From Malachius bipustulatus (Eukaryota > Arthropoda > Insecta > Coleoptera > Melyridae), in contig OU342635.1 in the NCBI GenBank assembly GCA_910589415.1, positions 7,502,001-7,566,000 on the forward strand: a DNA stretch of 64,000 nt, given 5' to 3'. The notes beneath the pieces were generated by a model. The model was not told the DNA's origin. It did no database searches and was given only the letters and a program-made list of their open reading frames with translations. The position numbers were made by a program, and so were the translations under genes. This document shows positions 16,101 to 31,100 of this stretch, piece by piece (the stretch's first letter is position 1; each line of letters starts with the position of its first letter).

Positions 16101-19100
16101 GGATTAATAAGGAATGTCGGGAATTTAATAAATTTATTCCATACCAATAAAGTCTCTAATAATTTTTTTATGAAAAATTTCTCTTGTTTTCAGGAGTCGA
16201 GTGAAAAGTGGGATAAGAATCCTGGACGCGACAAGCTCCGGTGCTGGCGCTTGGAATATGACAGTTGACATCAATCCACGACATACCACAGGAACTGTCA
16301 CTCTCATCAGGAAAGAACCCCCGGACTCTGAAGTAGTTTCTTCTGACGGAGAGTGAGTATAATTTTTTAAATCATCCCATAAGAATCCAAGCGCCCTCCA
16401 TGTCTCAAGTCAGAACTCAGAGTAGAACGTATAGAGCTTCAAGTCAGTCGGGTTTGAAGTGGAAATAAATTTCGCTTTTCTTCCTCTAGTGGTGCTCTCG
16501 ACTGAGCAGTACATATTTATATTTCCTGTAGGTAGGTTATAGGATAGGGAAGTAGTAGGTAAGCAAAAGCAAGCACCTTGCTGTCGGATAATCTTTACAG
16601 AGCGCATCCACTGGAAGTGCAAACATCTTTCTACTGATTTGATAAAAGCAATAAAAAGGCAGTTTTATATCGTAAGCGTGATGTTTCCTACAGGGCCCCA
16701 GGAAATCGGGATCTCGCCCTCTGGCAAGTTCGATCGCGTTCCAGGCGAGGGAATGCCGCCGGAATATCAAGTAGGCTATTATGCACCAACTGGCAACATT
16801 TGAGCATGATTCGTATTAGGAGTTGTTGGGGGGGCAGTTCAACGAAGTGTGAGAATTTTCCCGGAATATGAATTCGCCCTAATTTCGTTAAGCACGACGT
16901 CGAGGAATTTTTTTTTAATTATTAGAGCGTGAACTTCTAACGTGATATTTCCTCTCGGTTCACGTTTTTTCTTTAGAAGTAAACATCCAATATAAACAGA
17001 GTCGATAGAGAGAGCCGTGGAGACACCACGAACAAATAATGGTCTGATTGGAAAAGCGTGCGAAAACCCGGACTCGCACTTCAATTTTCTTACCGATTTC
17101 TTTCATAAAATCGATGGTCTCCAATTACGCTTTCCTTCCTTTTTATTTACTTTGTATTATACTTCATAACACAGACTCAAAAAAGCTTTATCAACTGACG
17201 CGATAACGGGAAACATTTCCATCTTCAGAAGAGCGCAGAGTAAGAATCAATAGATATTTCAAAGTTCGCTGCACGGTTTTATAAAACGCGGTTTATAGTA
17301 ATAATGGAAAACATATCCGCGTTGCGAGAAAACTCATCTCCCGAGAGGGATATATTCATTGACAATATATTAAGAGCAAATAAAACAGCAGGGAGGTATA
17401 AGAGAGAAGGCGGAATTCGACTTCGTTCTCTTGCGCTGATGCGACCTTTCCCGGATAAGTTCTAATGCGTGTTGAAAGTTCTCCCACGAAATTGAAAGAT
17501 GAAATTGATGGCAAAAAGGGCGGACATGAACTTCTATTGCTCCCTCAGTATTTATGTTTGTTTTAACACAGCTAACCCGGCCGATAGGGAGATCATTTTT
17601 CATCTAGATTTTGATATACGATCGCTAGCCTTTTTCCAACTTTTATTTCAATGCTCTCAAGCGTAGAAACTTTAGACTGCTCTGTGTATATTTCTGCTTT
17701 TTATATTCGGGGTCCGCTTTTATATTTTGATCGATTCTAAAATTATTCTTTTGAAGTCGAGACCTGTCTTTTATTACGCCTAAGTATGATTACAGGGCGA
17801 AATCGATTCTCGAAGTTCTTGTTAACTTTACAACTGCGCACTTTAATCGTTTACGCATTCAAATCATTCTTCTAAATGTTGAGTTGAGTTGTCCGTGGTT
17901 AATTAAAAAGCCCAGTGCTTTTGACAAGGTTTAACAGACCGTTAAATCTTCACAGAGATGCAGGTTGATCTAAAGAACCCACAGCATTTTTGAGCTGTTG
18001 CTTCTTTGTTGGTCATATTTTCGGGAACGAAAAACCTACGTCACCATAACCCCCTATGACGCAGCAGGCTAAATATAACGGGGTTCTCCGACTTTAGTAA
18101 CTAGCTGTGATCTTCTCGACCATTCACCCATCGCCGCGGGACGATATCTTGGGTTGGGAATTTTTTTTTAGTGGTACTTCATCTAAGCGGTCAGGCTATT
18201 GAGTCCAGTCCCTTTGCCCCGTGAGCCCAATTACAGGACCATTGTACCACCCAACGGTTTACGGATTATACCATGTTTTTCTAGTTACTTCTACGTAGTA
18301 GGTACTCACAAGTAGCACCACGTTGAACAGTTCTACGATTTTGGACTTTTTCACTGCGCTACTGGAATCCCCTTGGTTTTGTACCAGTTGCAAATGGAAC
18401 TTGGGGATTAATCCCTATGTTTGGGGACTCCACCATAAGTTGATGGGCCAAAGATAAAAAAAAACCTTTTTACAGCTAAGAAGATACTAAAGAAAGGGTT
18501 TATGGAATGCAGTGGCGTAAATCCATTCATTTATAAATAGGAAACTTTGTGAAACTCCAGTAATAGAGGACCTTGGAATATTTCCCCTGGGTTGACCGTC
18601 GTGCATCAAGAATGCCCCAACTTATCTAACACGGGATAGAGAAAAATTCGTACATTGAAGCAGCCGGGTTAACCGGGAAGAAACAGTTACGATTAGTGAA
18701 GCGAGCGTAGAAGACGTCGGTAATACGCTAGCGAAGACGTGCCTTCGTAAGACGTTTCGTCGTGTGTGCTCACCTAATTCGCCCGTCAGAAGCATAAGGA
18801 AAAATCACACCCGACTTACTCGTTTTCATCTACGAGAGTAATTATTAATGTCAATCAACCAATGGTTAATGGTGTTCTACTGATCAATCAAGCATCGTAT
18901 TGAAGGTAGGCAGGTCAACCATTTCCAGAGCGGATCCAATAAAACATTTCTTCCTTCGAGCCCGATCTGGACATCATGTTCCTGCGAGCTTGAACTCGTA
19001 ACACTTTGGTCCTTCGAGCCGCATCTGGACATTATGTTCCTGCGAGCTTGAACCCGTGACAATATTTTAATCAAATCGCAATACTTTAAACTTGGACCCG

Positions 19101-22100
19101 TCCATTTCAATAATTTCTCATGCTCTAGGTAGTTTGCTCAAACCTTCGAATGATCTTTAACAGATTTCCGAGAGGGAGGGGGGGTGCTATAATTATAATA
19201 CAACCAACGACAATTACGCGTTTTATCCGATTCTGCTCCCCGTGAAATTCCTCTAATATTCGCAATTACACAATTAAATCTATTCTCGAAGTGTTCTTAA
19301 ACAGTCCAGGACAAATGCATGTTTTCTCGGATTCTCAAAATCCGAAGATATTTCTTCAAAAATGTACAATTTGCATCGATTATCGTAATATTGAAATTCT
19401 TCTCCAATCTACGTTTTAACATCTGCAATCATAATTCGCTACAGATTGGTCAGAATCGATTCCTCTTAGCTGAAACAACTCTGAATTTTAATCGATTCTT
19501 AAAATTTCGAATCGATTATTCTGCTTCTCACTTGAACCATTTTTTTAATCAATTTTTTTTTGTCTCCTAATTCCAGCGTACTGGAACTATTCTCATGGTT
19601 ACTGGAAGTGTCAGAAGACGCATCCGAGTTGTACGAAGGGGCCAAAGTTGTTTGGTCTACCAGGTTCGAACCCCATCAAGAGGAGCAGGAGAACAGCGAG
19701 ACGCATCGACCCGAAAGCAGAAAATCCACAACCCGTTTCGACATACAGAAAGACGATATCCAGGCTGTTGTCCCCATTAGCAAGGTAAGTCTTCCACTGC
19801 CGTCTCTTTCTCTCCCGTTCTCTCTGCCCCTCCCTCTCATCTTTTTTTCATGTTAGATTAAGCGCAATGAAGCGGGAAACAAAATCAAGTCGGGACCTCT
19901 TCCTGGGACAATTTCCAGCGGGAACAATTAAGCATGAAGATAATGAGTTCAGAGCTAACGCGAGGGATTTCATGGCTGTCCTGATTTAATTTGATTCATT
20001 TGCACGCCCTGTCAACGCCAACTAATCAAGGGAATTGAGAGTAATTTGTAAAATTATTAGTCTGGCGGGGATGGATGTCGCACCGGCACTAGTCGCTAGT
20101 CCGCTTCAGGGAGACGGTTTAGTATTTCTAGTAATTAGATGGACGAATTTAGCTTGAACTGATTGACGTTGTTGCATTGTTATTAGATGATTAATTTAGC
20201 GTAGGTAACGGGAGACGCCATTTTGAAACGTCTAATCTCTCAGCTGCGAGGTCTTTACATCACGATTACAATGAGTACAACTTCCCCTCCCCTCCCAACT
20301 TAATGAATTAATACATTAAAACGTGATTTTATTGAGAATTATTGTGTGATTGGGAGTTTTTGGTAGTTGCTGGGCCTAAAGTTTGACCAAAGTTAATCCT
20401 TCAAGTTGCTTTGAACAAAATAAAAATTAAGGAAGCTTTAGGGGGTTCACGGATCAAAGTGGGGCATAATTGTACAGCGGGAAACGCGTGAATTTGTGTT
20501 CATGCATTTCCCGTTGAATAGTTGTTCTGCGCTCCCAGGAAGATTGAAAAAAAATTATTATGAACGTGAATTTTTTGACCTAATTTAGACATCTTGATTG
20601 GGCAATTACCTTAAAATAAAATTAATCAATAAAATTACCTCCCGATTGCAATGGTCTTATATCAGAGGTTTCAATTTTGCCCGTTGACATCTTAAATTGA
20701 TGAAAGAAACTCTCATGAAATTGTGACGTCGCTGTTTTATTTTACAACTATAAAGTTTGCGCTGGGAGTAATTCGTCTGAATTGATCGCCTGAAGGATTG
20801 CCGCTATAAGTACCAACCTTGCAAAACTTTAAATATTTAAATATTGGCATTCTCTAGTGATTTTAAAGTCAACAAATCGTAACCAAATACTAATTTCGGC
20901 CGAATAATGGTTCCAGCGCAGAGTGAATTCCAGTGCAGGAATTCACTATTAGCGTGACGTAATAACACTAACACTAACACTAACACCAACACTGAGCCCT
21001 CTGTGGTTTCCATCCGGATCAATACCATGGACGGATGGAGAACGCAGAATAATAATTTTTGTTTGCTTTTCCAACAAAGTGGGTATTTTCAGTTGAAATT
21101 GAATATCTGAATGCTGCAAGTTCAGCCATCTGAGAAATTGTCATTTAATGTCTCCTGAAAGGCGTCTATAAATCGGGAAAACGTCGCGTTATTCGGCGAT
21201 CAGCTTTTCACGTCATAAATTTGACTGAAAATTGAAAAATTATGATTAAAGATCAATCTAAAATTAGCTTCCCACGTCGTTATTTATAGACGCACGGAGC
21301 CATTAACACATGTCGGCGGACAATAAACACGAGTTGTAAAAATATTAACGGTTGTTACAATTATCCAAGTGCTTAATGGTCCGGCTTCAGCATCGAGCAC
21401 TTGGAGAGTAAAGTCTAATTTACGGGCTTTCATTTAACAGTTTACACATCGATAAAACGAAAAAGCCTCCACTTGAGACTTGCAATGCAATGAGTTGTTG
21501 TTTGTTTAGACTTAGAGATAATCCTATACCAGATTTATTATTCAAGAACCGGCACCATTTATTTATTATTTCTCTCATACATTTTAAGTAGGTACTCCTT
21601 CCCTGCTTATCCAAACAAAAGCGGAAAATTCCTGTATATAAACAACAAACAACGCAACCCTTATTAAACTTAACAGATATTACCTACCCACTTGATACTT
21701 GTGTGTTTACTCAAATGCATATTAAAGTGGTTAAACTTATTCTCCCTGTTTACCAACTTCAACTTCAGTAGTGTAATGAAGGAATCCTTTTGAAGTTTCC
21801 AGCGCACCGGTGAAGCTAAAACTTACGATTCGGGGGGATCCTGTGAAACCGCATGGAAATATCTCGAGTGAAATAAGAAAAGAAAGGAGAGGGAAAAAGG
21901 AGCTATCTCGGCATTCCATTCTTGGGAAATTCGTGACTGGCACCGCAAATGCGGGTTGCAGATTTTTATCAGGTCAGGTCACAAGTCTACACCGTACGGG
22001 TGTAAAGTAAATATATCTGAAAACCTATTTCACCCTGCAAAACATAATCGCACGCCATTTTAATCGACCGTGATTGATTACAATTACCTCCACCTGGACA

Positions 22101-25100
22101 GAGTTTGATTAATTTTGGCGCTTTTTTTTACTTCCTACGTGTATCCATAAATTACCTAGGTAATACTTGCTCCACTTTTTTAAAGAATTCTTTGAGCTGG
22201 CCAAAAATATGGTTTCAACCCTTATTTTGTAGAATCTCATCTATCAGAAGTCTTTGTAATAAAAAAGTTAATCTGTAAACCTATCTACTTGCCATTCAAG
22301 CAATTGAAGGGATGAGTTTTGTGTGCGACTTTAAAGCATCACGAAAGTGCTTGGTGCCTTCTAACTTCATCTGGGTCATCCTCAAGAGTCTATTTTGCCA
22401 CCCATATTTTTTATTAGAAACTTTTATTAGAAACCCTCTCCCATCCAGAGAGGACCTACCCACTAAAGCCCCTCCTCGCATCTTAGAAGGAAAGCGTGAA
22501 CCGTTTTCTAACAATACTTCCATTTTGCCTTTTTACCTGTATTTCCTTTTCCGCTTTTTGACCCTTTTTTACCCCCTCTCTCGTAATCCACCTTTTCTTT
22601 CATCACTTCGACGGCGAAATCGCTTACGATATTCCAAGCCTCAGGGTTGTCAGCATCAATGCGACCATTGTTTCCCTGGTGATGTTTTTTCCCAATTTTT
22701 CGCTGGCCTCCAACCTCTATCATCCCCACTGATGTGTACATTGGAAAATGGTGTGGTTTACCATGCCGGCTTACTCACAATACCAACAGAGATCGTGGTT
22801 GGCCTTTTTTATAATCTTTCTGTATTTATTCAAGACGCCGTGGCCCGTCATCGCTTGGGCAAGCCAATGATTTATTTCTCCATGACTTCTGTGATACCAC
22901 ACGATTTGATATCTCTAATCAGGACCTTAGTCCAGCTGTTGGATTCACGACATCTTTCTTGCCACTTGGCACGATTTCATCAGGTCTTATTTGGCCAAAC
23001 TAAAATGACAATCTACACAACCATTGTGGAGCCTATTTTAAATTACGGATATGAATGCTGGCAACTTCCAGAAAAAGAGAACAAGATGATAGAGACTGTA
23101 GAGATGGACTTCTTAAGGCGATCGTGTAATATTTCTAGAATGCAGCACATTAGAAACGAAGATATAAGAAGGAAAACCGGGCGTATATTTACAACAGCAG
23201 AAAGATCCAAACAACTTATATGGTATGGTCACGTCATGAGGATGGACGAGACGAGATTGCCAAAGAGAGCCCCAAACAAAAGAGAAGAAGAAGAGGAAGA
23301 CCGACAACACAATGGAGAGAAGGGGTCGAAAAATGTATGAGAGATCGATCTCTTAAAGACGATGACTGGAAGGATAGGGACAAGTGGCGATCGAAATGCG
23401 GGATGCGGCACAGACTGTAGGATCCCTGCTTATTATTATTATTTATTTGGCAACCGTCCTGTGTAAAGCCAAGCAATCTCGTCTCTCTCCTCTTCTCCAC
23501 ATGCAGATCCATTGCGGCATGCGGGACAAAACTAGTATGGCGTCCCCTGACGCCGTGCGATATGCTGCGGCCACTCTTATTGCAAGTCTGCGGTTTTGTT
23601 CCAGCATGTTTCTATGTTGTTTTATTTTTATTTTGAGAGACTTCGCCTAGCATGGTGGCGCAAACATCAAAACCGTGAGAAACCTGAAAGAAACAACACC
23701 CTGACCAGACAACACCTTATACGTTCTAGATGTTTTGGAATTAAATTTTATATTTTGAGGTTTTTAGGTCCCCTAGGGGTCTATTCTACCGCTGTTACTT
23801 TTTACTTACCAGAACCAGACGTTGACCTTGACTCTGACGTTAAAGTCTCTGAATGCAGTTTCACTTTTGATCCACTTTTGAAATTTTCATTAACTGGATG
23901 TTTTACAAGTCCTGAGCCGTTCAGAATCGTGGAACATTCTTGTTGGTTATACACGAAAAATAAACGCATAAGAGAAAAAAGGATTGCAAAGAGTTAGAAG
24001 GAAGGTACTTACCCATTAGCTATTATCAAAATCGTAATTCCTGTTGATGGACAAATTTGTCTGCTGTCAAAAATTGCGCTTATGGACAGGCTGCAAAATT
24101 TTTGGCATTGATTTTGGTATACCTTTTGCAAATCAGAATAGTTGTAGTTTCTCTTAGAAACACTGAATATATCTAAGTGTTCAGAATAATACTTCAAATT
24201 CTGGTTCCTTATTCCCTTTACCTACTACATACTTACGTCAACGGACATATATGTTACCATGTGGAGACGGAAAATCAATCACGAAAAAGAAATTAATCAG
24301 TAGCTGATGGACCATTTTGCAAAATTTTTGGCATCGGTTTTGAACCGTTTTGCGGTGGTTCATGTTTCTGAACATGCTGGTGCATGTTTAATTATGTATT
24401 TAGAAGCGCTGCACATGTTAATGTGCAAAATTCTACTGCTGGTTTCTTACTAACTTCATTTTTGGTGTTGGTGGTTGTTGTCAAAAGTCTCTACCGATAA
24501 ATTCATTGTTGACAGTAAACTGATGCTTCCATAGTAGACGAAAACCGATCCACAGACAAAAAATTAAAGTTAGTCATCATTTTAAGCCCTGAAGAATTAA
24601 TCTGCAGTTGGTGGACGACTTTTCGGAACTTTTGGCAATGGTTTTTGCTAATGCAGATGTCTCTAGAATTATCAACTCACATCTGAGAACTCTCGTTCTA
24701 GTTTCTTACCAACATTGGCTTGGTGCTTAGACCCAACTCCTCCACGATTCCATTAATGGTAGATATAGGTGTAAATTATTTTTATGTTGCCCTGATTGAG
24801 AGAAAACTTCAATCACGAGAAGGAATAAGAGTTATTCTTCAAGTAGCAAGATTTTCGGCATTAATTTGAGATTTACTTCCAAACATCGCACATAAATTAT
24901 ATTCGCGTTTGAGTTTATTTTTTACCAGTTTTCGACTGTCTGCTCGCTCAAATTTGCTACACAACCTTAGAAAAAAAAAGTTATTTTGATTTTAGGCTAC
25001 GTTCCTGAGGCCCAACTCCCCCACCATTCCATTTATGGTACGTAGATATAATTTTATGTTGCCCTGGTCTTCATGTAGCAAAATTTTCGGCATTACTTTT

Positions 25101-28100
25101 GGGGTACGTTCTTTCGAACTGCCCATTTTACTTCCGAACATCGCACATGCTGGTATGAATTACATTCGCTGTTGAGTCGATTTTTTTTACCAGTTTTCAC
25201 TGTCTGATCCCTCAAATCTTCTACATAACTTTGAAAAAAAATTATTTTAATTTTAGACTACGTTCCTGGAGGCTCAACTCCTCTACCATTCCATTTTTGG
25301 TACGAAGGTATAATTTTATGTTGCCCTGGTGTTTGTCTTCATGTAGCAAAATTTTCGGCATTGTTCTTGGGGTACGTTCTTTCGAACTGCCCATACTGCC
25401 CATTTTATTTCCAAACATCGCACATGCTGGTAAGAATTATATTCGCTGTTGAGTCGATTTTTTACCAGTCTGCTCGCTCAAATTTTCTACACGACTTTGA
25501 AAAAAATTATTTTGATTTTAGGCTACGTTCTTGAAGATACAACTCCTCCACCATTTCTTTAATGGTAGATAGGTGTAATTTTATGTTGCCCTGGTAGAGA
25601 GAAATACTTAAATCACTCGAAGGAATAAGAGGCAATCTTCAAGTTGCAACGTTTTCGGCATTTCTTTTGGGGTATCTTCTTTCGAACTGCCCATTTTACT
25701 TACATACATCGCACATGCTGGTGGGGACTATATTCGCTGTTGAGTCGATTTTTTATACCAGTTTATGATGTCTGATCGCCTAAATCTTCTGCACAACATT
25801 GAAAAGGTTTTTATTTTGATTTTAGGCTACGTTCCAGATGGCCAACTCCTCCACCATTCAATTTATGGTAGATGGGTGTAATTTTATGTTGCCCTGATAG
25901 AGGCATTATAATAAGAGGTAATCTCCAAGTAGTAAAATTTTCGGCATTGCTTTTGGGGTGCGTTCTTCCGAACTGCCCATGATGCCGGTTTTACTTCCAT
26001 GCAAACATTGCGCATGTTGGTTTAGAATTTTTTCGCTGTTTAGAGTCGAATTGAATTTTTTTACCACTTTCAGATGTTTGTTCGCCCAAACCTACACCAC
26101 AACTTTGAAAAATTTTTGGTTTTGTTTTAGGCTACGTTCATTAAAACTGCTTGGTTGCCTACTTCTCTATAATTTTTTTCGAAATTTGAATAGAAGAATC
26201 AATTATGAACAATTAGTGAGTATTTTCAAATGTTTGACTAGATTCTGGTTCACTTTGTAATCAAACCAAGAGCAATTTTAAGAGATAAAATTGAATAAAC
26301 TTAAAATTTTCCCTATAATCTAGAGCTTTAAACAAACACTCTTTTTCAATGTAATATGAAACGATCCAATCACTCCAAGACTTTACATTAATAAGTAATA
26401 ATAAACCCAGAACTTACAATTTCATTAACGGTCTCGATAATTTTCCTAATGCAATAACGCGACTTATTTTCCGCCCGAACTTGTCTGAGTGGAAGTTTCT
26501 AATTCGACGTAATGGAATAGAAAACATGTTCCGAACGTCTCAGGAGTTCTTAACTTCAACTTCTGGAGCTGGAACTGGAACTTCGCAGCTGGCGCATGTA
26601 TCCAGGGAGTTTCTATTTAAGTTCCGACAATCTCTCATCTGTAACGGTTCGTTCTTACCTGCCCATTTTACGACTCGAAGTAATATTATAATAACGAAGA
26701 ATTGTTAATTATTTATTAATAAAAGCGGCATACAAAATCATAACAATTTTTTATCGTAATATTTTAATTTCCAAAAGCAATCATTCCTTTGAAATTGAAC
26801 GGTGGACACTCCAGAGTTGTGTTGTAGTAAAAATCAGTCGCCAAAGCGTTAGCATCAATTAACATGTCAAACTGGACGATGCAGTTACAAGTTAGAGGGT
26901 TATCGGAAATGTAAAGAATTATTGTGGTCGTCTTCAGCTCGTCTATTACTTCACTGGTCAAACATGTGATCTGATTATAATTTAAATAAAGTATATGAAC
27001 ACTTTTCAAGTTCCTAAAAACAGGTACACTGATATCACTGATTTGATTTCTTTCGAGATGAAGTATCATCGGTTTGTCGTCATCAAAAGCGCGTTGACTC
27101 ATTGCCACGATTTGATTATTATCCAAGAAATACTCCACCATATCTCGATGGTACGGTTGGATATGCTTAAAAGCCAAAGCTGGGACAAACGTGATGTTAT
27201 TGTAAGCCAGCTGGATTATCCTCAACTGGGGGCAGTTTAAAAACCAATCACCATTCAATTCTGTGATTTGATTACGATCCAGATACACTTTCTGCAGATA
27301 AATCATGTTATCAAATGCATTTTTCTCGATTACCCTAAAAAATCTCGTTTTAGTTTCAATGTTAAATTATTTCTTAAGAAAGATTCACTCACCTGATTGT
27401 ATTGTTGGAAAGATAGAGACTTTCCAAAGAAGTAATGCGATTATATTGTCCGTTCAGTACTTCAGTTAAACGATTAACAGCCAGAGACAAATGTCTCAGA
27501 TTTACGAGACCAGTAAAAGCTTCCAATTCCACGTCTTCCAGCCCCACATTAATTAAGGAAAGGGACCGTACGGCAAAGTAAGGATCCAGCAATTCCGAAC
27601 ACAGCCTCGTTACGTGCGCATGAATCACGTCCAACCTACAATTATTATTGTTAACAATAATGCATGATTAAATGCACAGACGGGAGATGGGATAATTTGC
27701 ACTTCCTCTAAGTGAAAGTGCAATGCACCAATAATAAAGAGTAAGACTCACTCACCTATAATGACTCTTGAGCTTTTCCATGTCGAAATTGGTGTAAAGG
27801 TGAGCCCTCGCGGTCCGGTTGTAATAAGCAGTGACGGTGACATTGGAGAAAGATCTAACGCTGCAATCTGAAGAAGAGGAAACGCTACTAACCACCAAGA
27901 GTAAGATCAGGAGGGCTGATCTTTTCCACACCATGGTGATGATTGGAGTGATGTTGTACAGCTCGGTGATAAGCTGGATGAAATGAGTTAGCGCACTGTT
28001 GTCGGGTTGTTTTAATCCTTGAGGTTCAAACGATTCTGTTTTAATCAGGCCGTCTAAAAAATATAATATTACGTGGCGCTATTTCTATTACACTGAGAAA

Positions 28101-31100
28101 AAATGATTGTAAAAATTTTAGTATATATACAAGCTGATAATGGAGGCTATTAACTTACACGAGTTTTATGATCGAGATGCGGGCTGTGGACGAGTGTCAT
28201 CCTTGTCATTTCTCAAATTGCCAAACGCGGTTTACTACCAAATACTGAAATACTGCACTGCTTTTGGCCAGTTTTACCATTGCGTTATTGAAAACGTGTA
28301 TCATAAACGCATTGGCAACTTATTTTATACTTTTTTTTCATTAAATGAACTAAAATATACATTTATTGTATGCAGGTAGGTTTTTATCCGAATTTGCTAT
28401 ATCTATGACGTTAAATAAGCGAGTTAAGGGGTATTGAAGTCAGAATTCTGACGTCAAAACAGCCGCGGTTGCTCACAGGAACGGAACCTGAAAGTTTAGT
28501 TCATTATGCGGTGCAAAACTGAAAAATTATAACTGCATTTAGGTTATAAACACAAGTCAAGTTAGCCACACTTTCGGACAGGCCAGGAAGATGGAGTTTG
28601 AAAAATTTTCAGTAATTTTTTTTCGCTATTTACGAATTAAATGAAAAATATTGGATTTTTTGTCGACAATAAAAATAATATGAAATTTCACCCAATGAAA
28701 ATCATAGTAAACTGAAAAAATCGTAATTATTGAAACGCCACGGCTAGCCACGCTTTCAGCTATGCAGGCTTAATAAACTGAAAAAAATTTTTTTACTGAA
28801 ATTTATCTCAAAAAAGTAACTTCATAATAATGGCTGGCCACTCTTTCAGTCACGGACATACTAAACCGAAAAATTCGTTCTTGCTGAAATTTTGCTCAAA
28901 ATAGTCCGAAATTTAATAATAATGGCTAGCCACGATTTCGGCCCACTTAGGAAAATTAAAAAAAAATTGTTTTCGCACAAATTTTGCTCAAAAAAGTCCG
29001 AAATTTCATAGGCCACGCTTTCAGTCACGGACATACCAAACTGAACAATTCGTTTTTGGTGAAATTTTGCTCAAAAAAGTCCGAAATTTCATAATAATGG
29101 CCAGTCACGCTTTCGGCCCAGTCAGCCACGAACTGAGAAACTGAAGAAATCGTTTTTGCAGAAATTTTGCTCAAAAAAGTCCCAAACTTGAAAATAATGG
29201 CCAGTCACGCTTTCGGTCAGTCGACCATGCAGGAACTTACGAAACTGAAAAAATCGTTTTCTCATAAATTTTGCTCAAAAAAGTCAGAAATTTCATAACA
29301 ATGGCGAGCTTCGCTTTCGGCCACGAATGTATGAAAATTTTCGCTGAAATTTTGCAGAAAAAAAAATCTACATTTTATAATAATGGCCAGCCACGCTTTC
29401 GGCCAGTCGGCTACTAACTTACGAAACTTAAGAAATCGTTTTTGCGGAAATTTTACTATAAAAGGCTAATTTTATAATAATGGCAAGCCAAACTTTCGGC
29501 CCAGTCAGCCACGAACTTAGGAAACTGAAGAAATAGTTTTTGCGGAAATTTTGCTCAAAAAAGTCCGAAATTTCATAATAATGGCCAGCCACGCTTTCGA
29601 AATTTCGAAAGTTCGAAATTTCATGATAATGGTGAGCTATACGCTTTCGGCCACGAACGTAAGAAAATGGTTTTTGGGAAATTTTTTGTCGGAAATTTCA
29701 TAATAATGGCCGGCCACGATTTCGGCCACGAACTTACGAAACTGAAATCATTTTCGCAGAAATTATGCAGAGAAAAAACGTAATTTTATAATAATGGCCA
29801 GCCACGCCTTTGGCCACAGACTGACTCTGAATCCACAGACTGAAAATTTACTGAAAAAGGTCCGAAATGTTAGAATAATATATGTATTATTATCCAACAA
29901 AAACAAACCAAATATTTTCCATTTAAGTTGCAAAGAACGAAAAAAATTGCTGGAAATTATTCGAAGTATCTCTCTCCCTGGCCGAAAGCGTGGCCGACCA
30001 AAGCGTGGCCGACCAAAGCGTGGCTGACCGAAGCGTGGCTAACTTGACTTGGGTAGGTTATACAGGATGCTCATTTCATTTGGAGACATTCAAATATACC
30101 AAAAACTACGCAGCGGATCAAAAAAGTGAATAACGAAAGTTGTTCCCCTGGAAAGATCCAAACTCGACCAACCTACCCCCATCCCCTAGGGGTCTTAAAT
30201 GAGAACCCATGGTTATTTTTTATTGCAAATTCGGGTTTTACGACCAAAAATACGGAGGATTTGTCTGGAATATTTTTTATCGATTCATGATATAGAAGGC
30301 GCTGTAATCGATTAAAGTGACTGAAATTGAGCCAAAAAGATCCATTAATGGAGAATGTGTTTTTAAAAGCCCCGAATTCCGAATCTGCAATTCGGTAAGG
30401 GTTCCAATTGTAGAGGGTTAATTCCAATAAGGGTTCTTAAAATTTACACCCCCTCCCTCCCCTGCCCCGTCGCGTTCCAGAAGCTCTATGATCCTTATAA
30501 AATAAAGTGGGTCCGAAGACTTATTCCCTGTGAAACTCCCGCTGTCATCTCCATTTATAGAGAATAATAATTGACGTTTGCTCCATTGAAACTGAATCAC
30601 CCTATAACCGACAAGAGTCTTGATCTTTGAGAATTTGTACCGATATGGCAAGCCTGGACGTTAAACTCTTTTAATTGGTTAGAGAGAACGTTGTTTTTAT
30701 TAATTCCAGTGAATGTTGATATAAATATCTTCATTGGCGTACTGATTAAGAGTAATTTACGTAATTGTTTATTTCGGATGATTAATTGTCACTGCAGAAT
30801 CAACACGCACCTACATCGTTTCAATTTTAATTATAGCATCCAAAACAATGACCCACTTATTTTCGACCCAGATTTTAATCAAAAATTCAAAGTTTATCAA
30901 ACACGACCAAAGTCTACTAAATCCGAGCAGCTTCCGCTTGATATTACTTTTAAAATCAGTTGCAGCACGAAAATGTATCTCCTACCACAACTCCTTCTGC
31001 TATCTTCATTCTCTTTTTGCGGGGTTTGGTGTATTTGCAGTAATCTACCGTTAACAAAAGTCACAATTAAAGCGTATTTCAGAGCAAACTCGACAGGGCG

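Noticed and set aside
19660..19680. GGTTCGAACC, a tRNA B-box-like sequence
   Set aside because: It lies inside TMEM132 exon E and no cloverleaf can be drawn around it.
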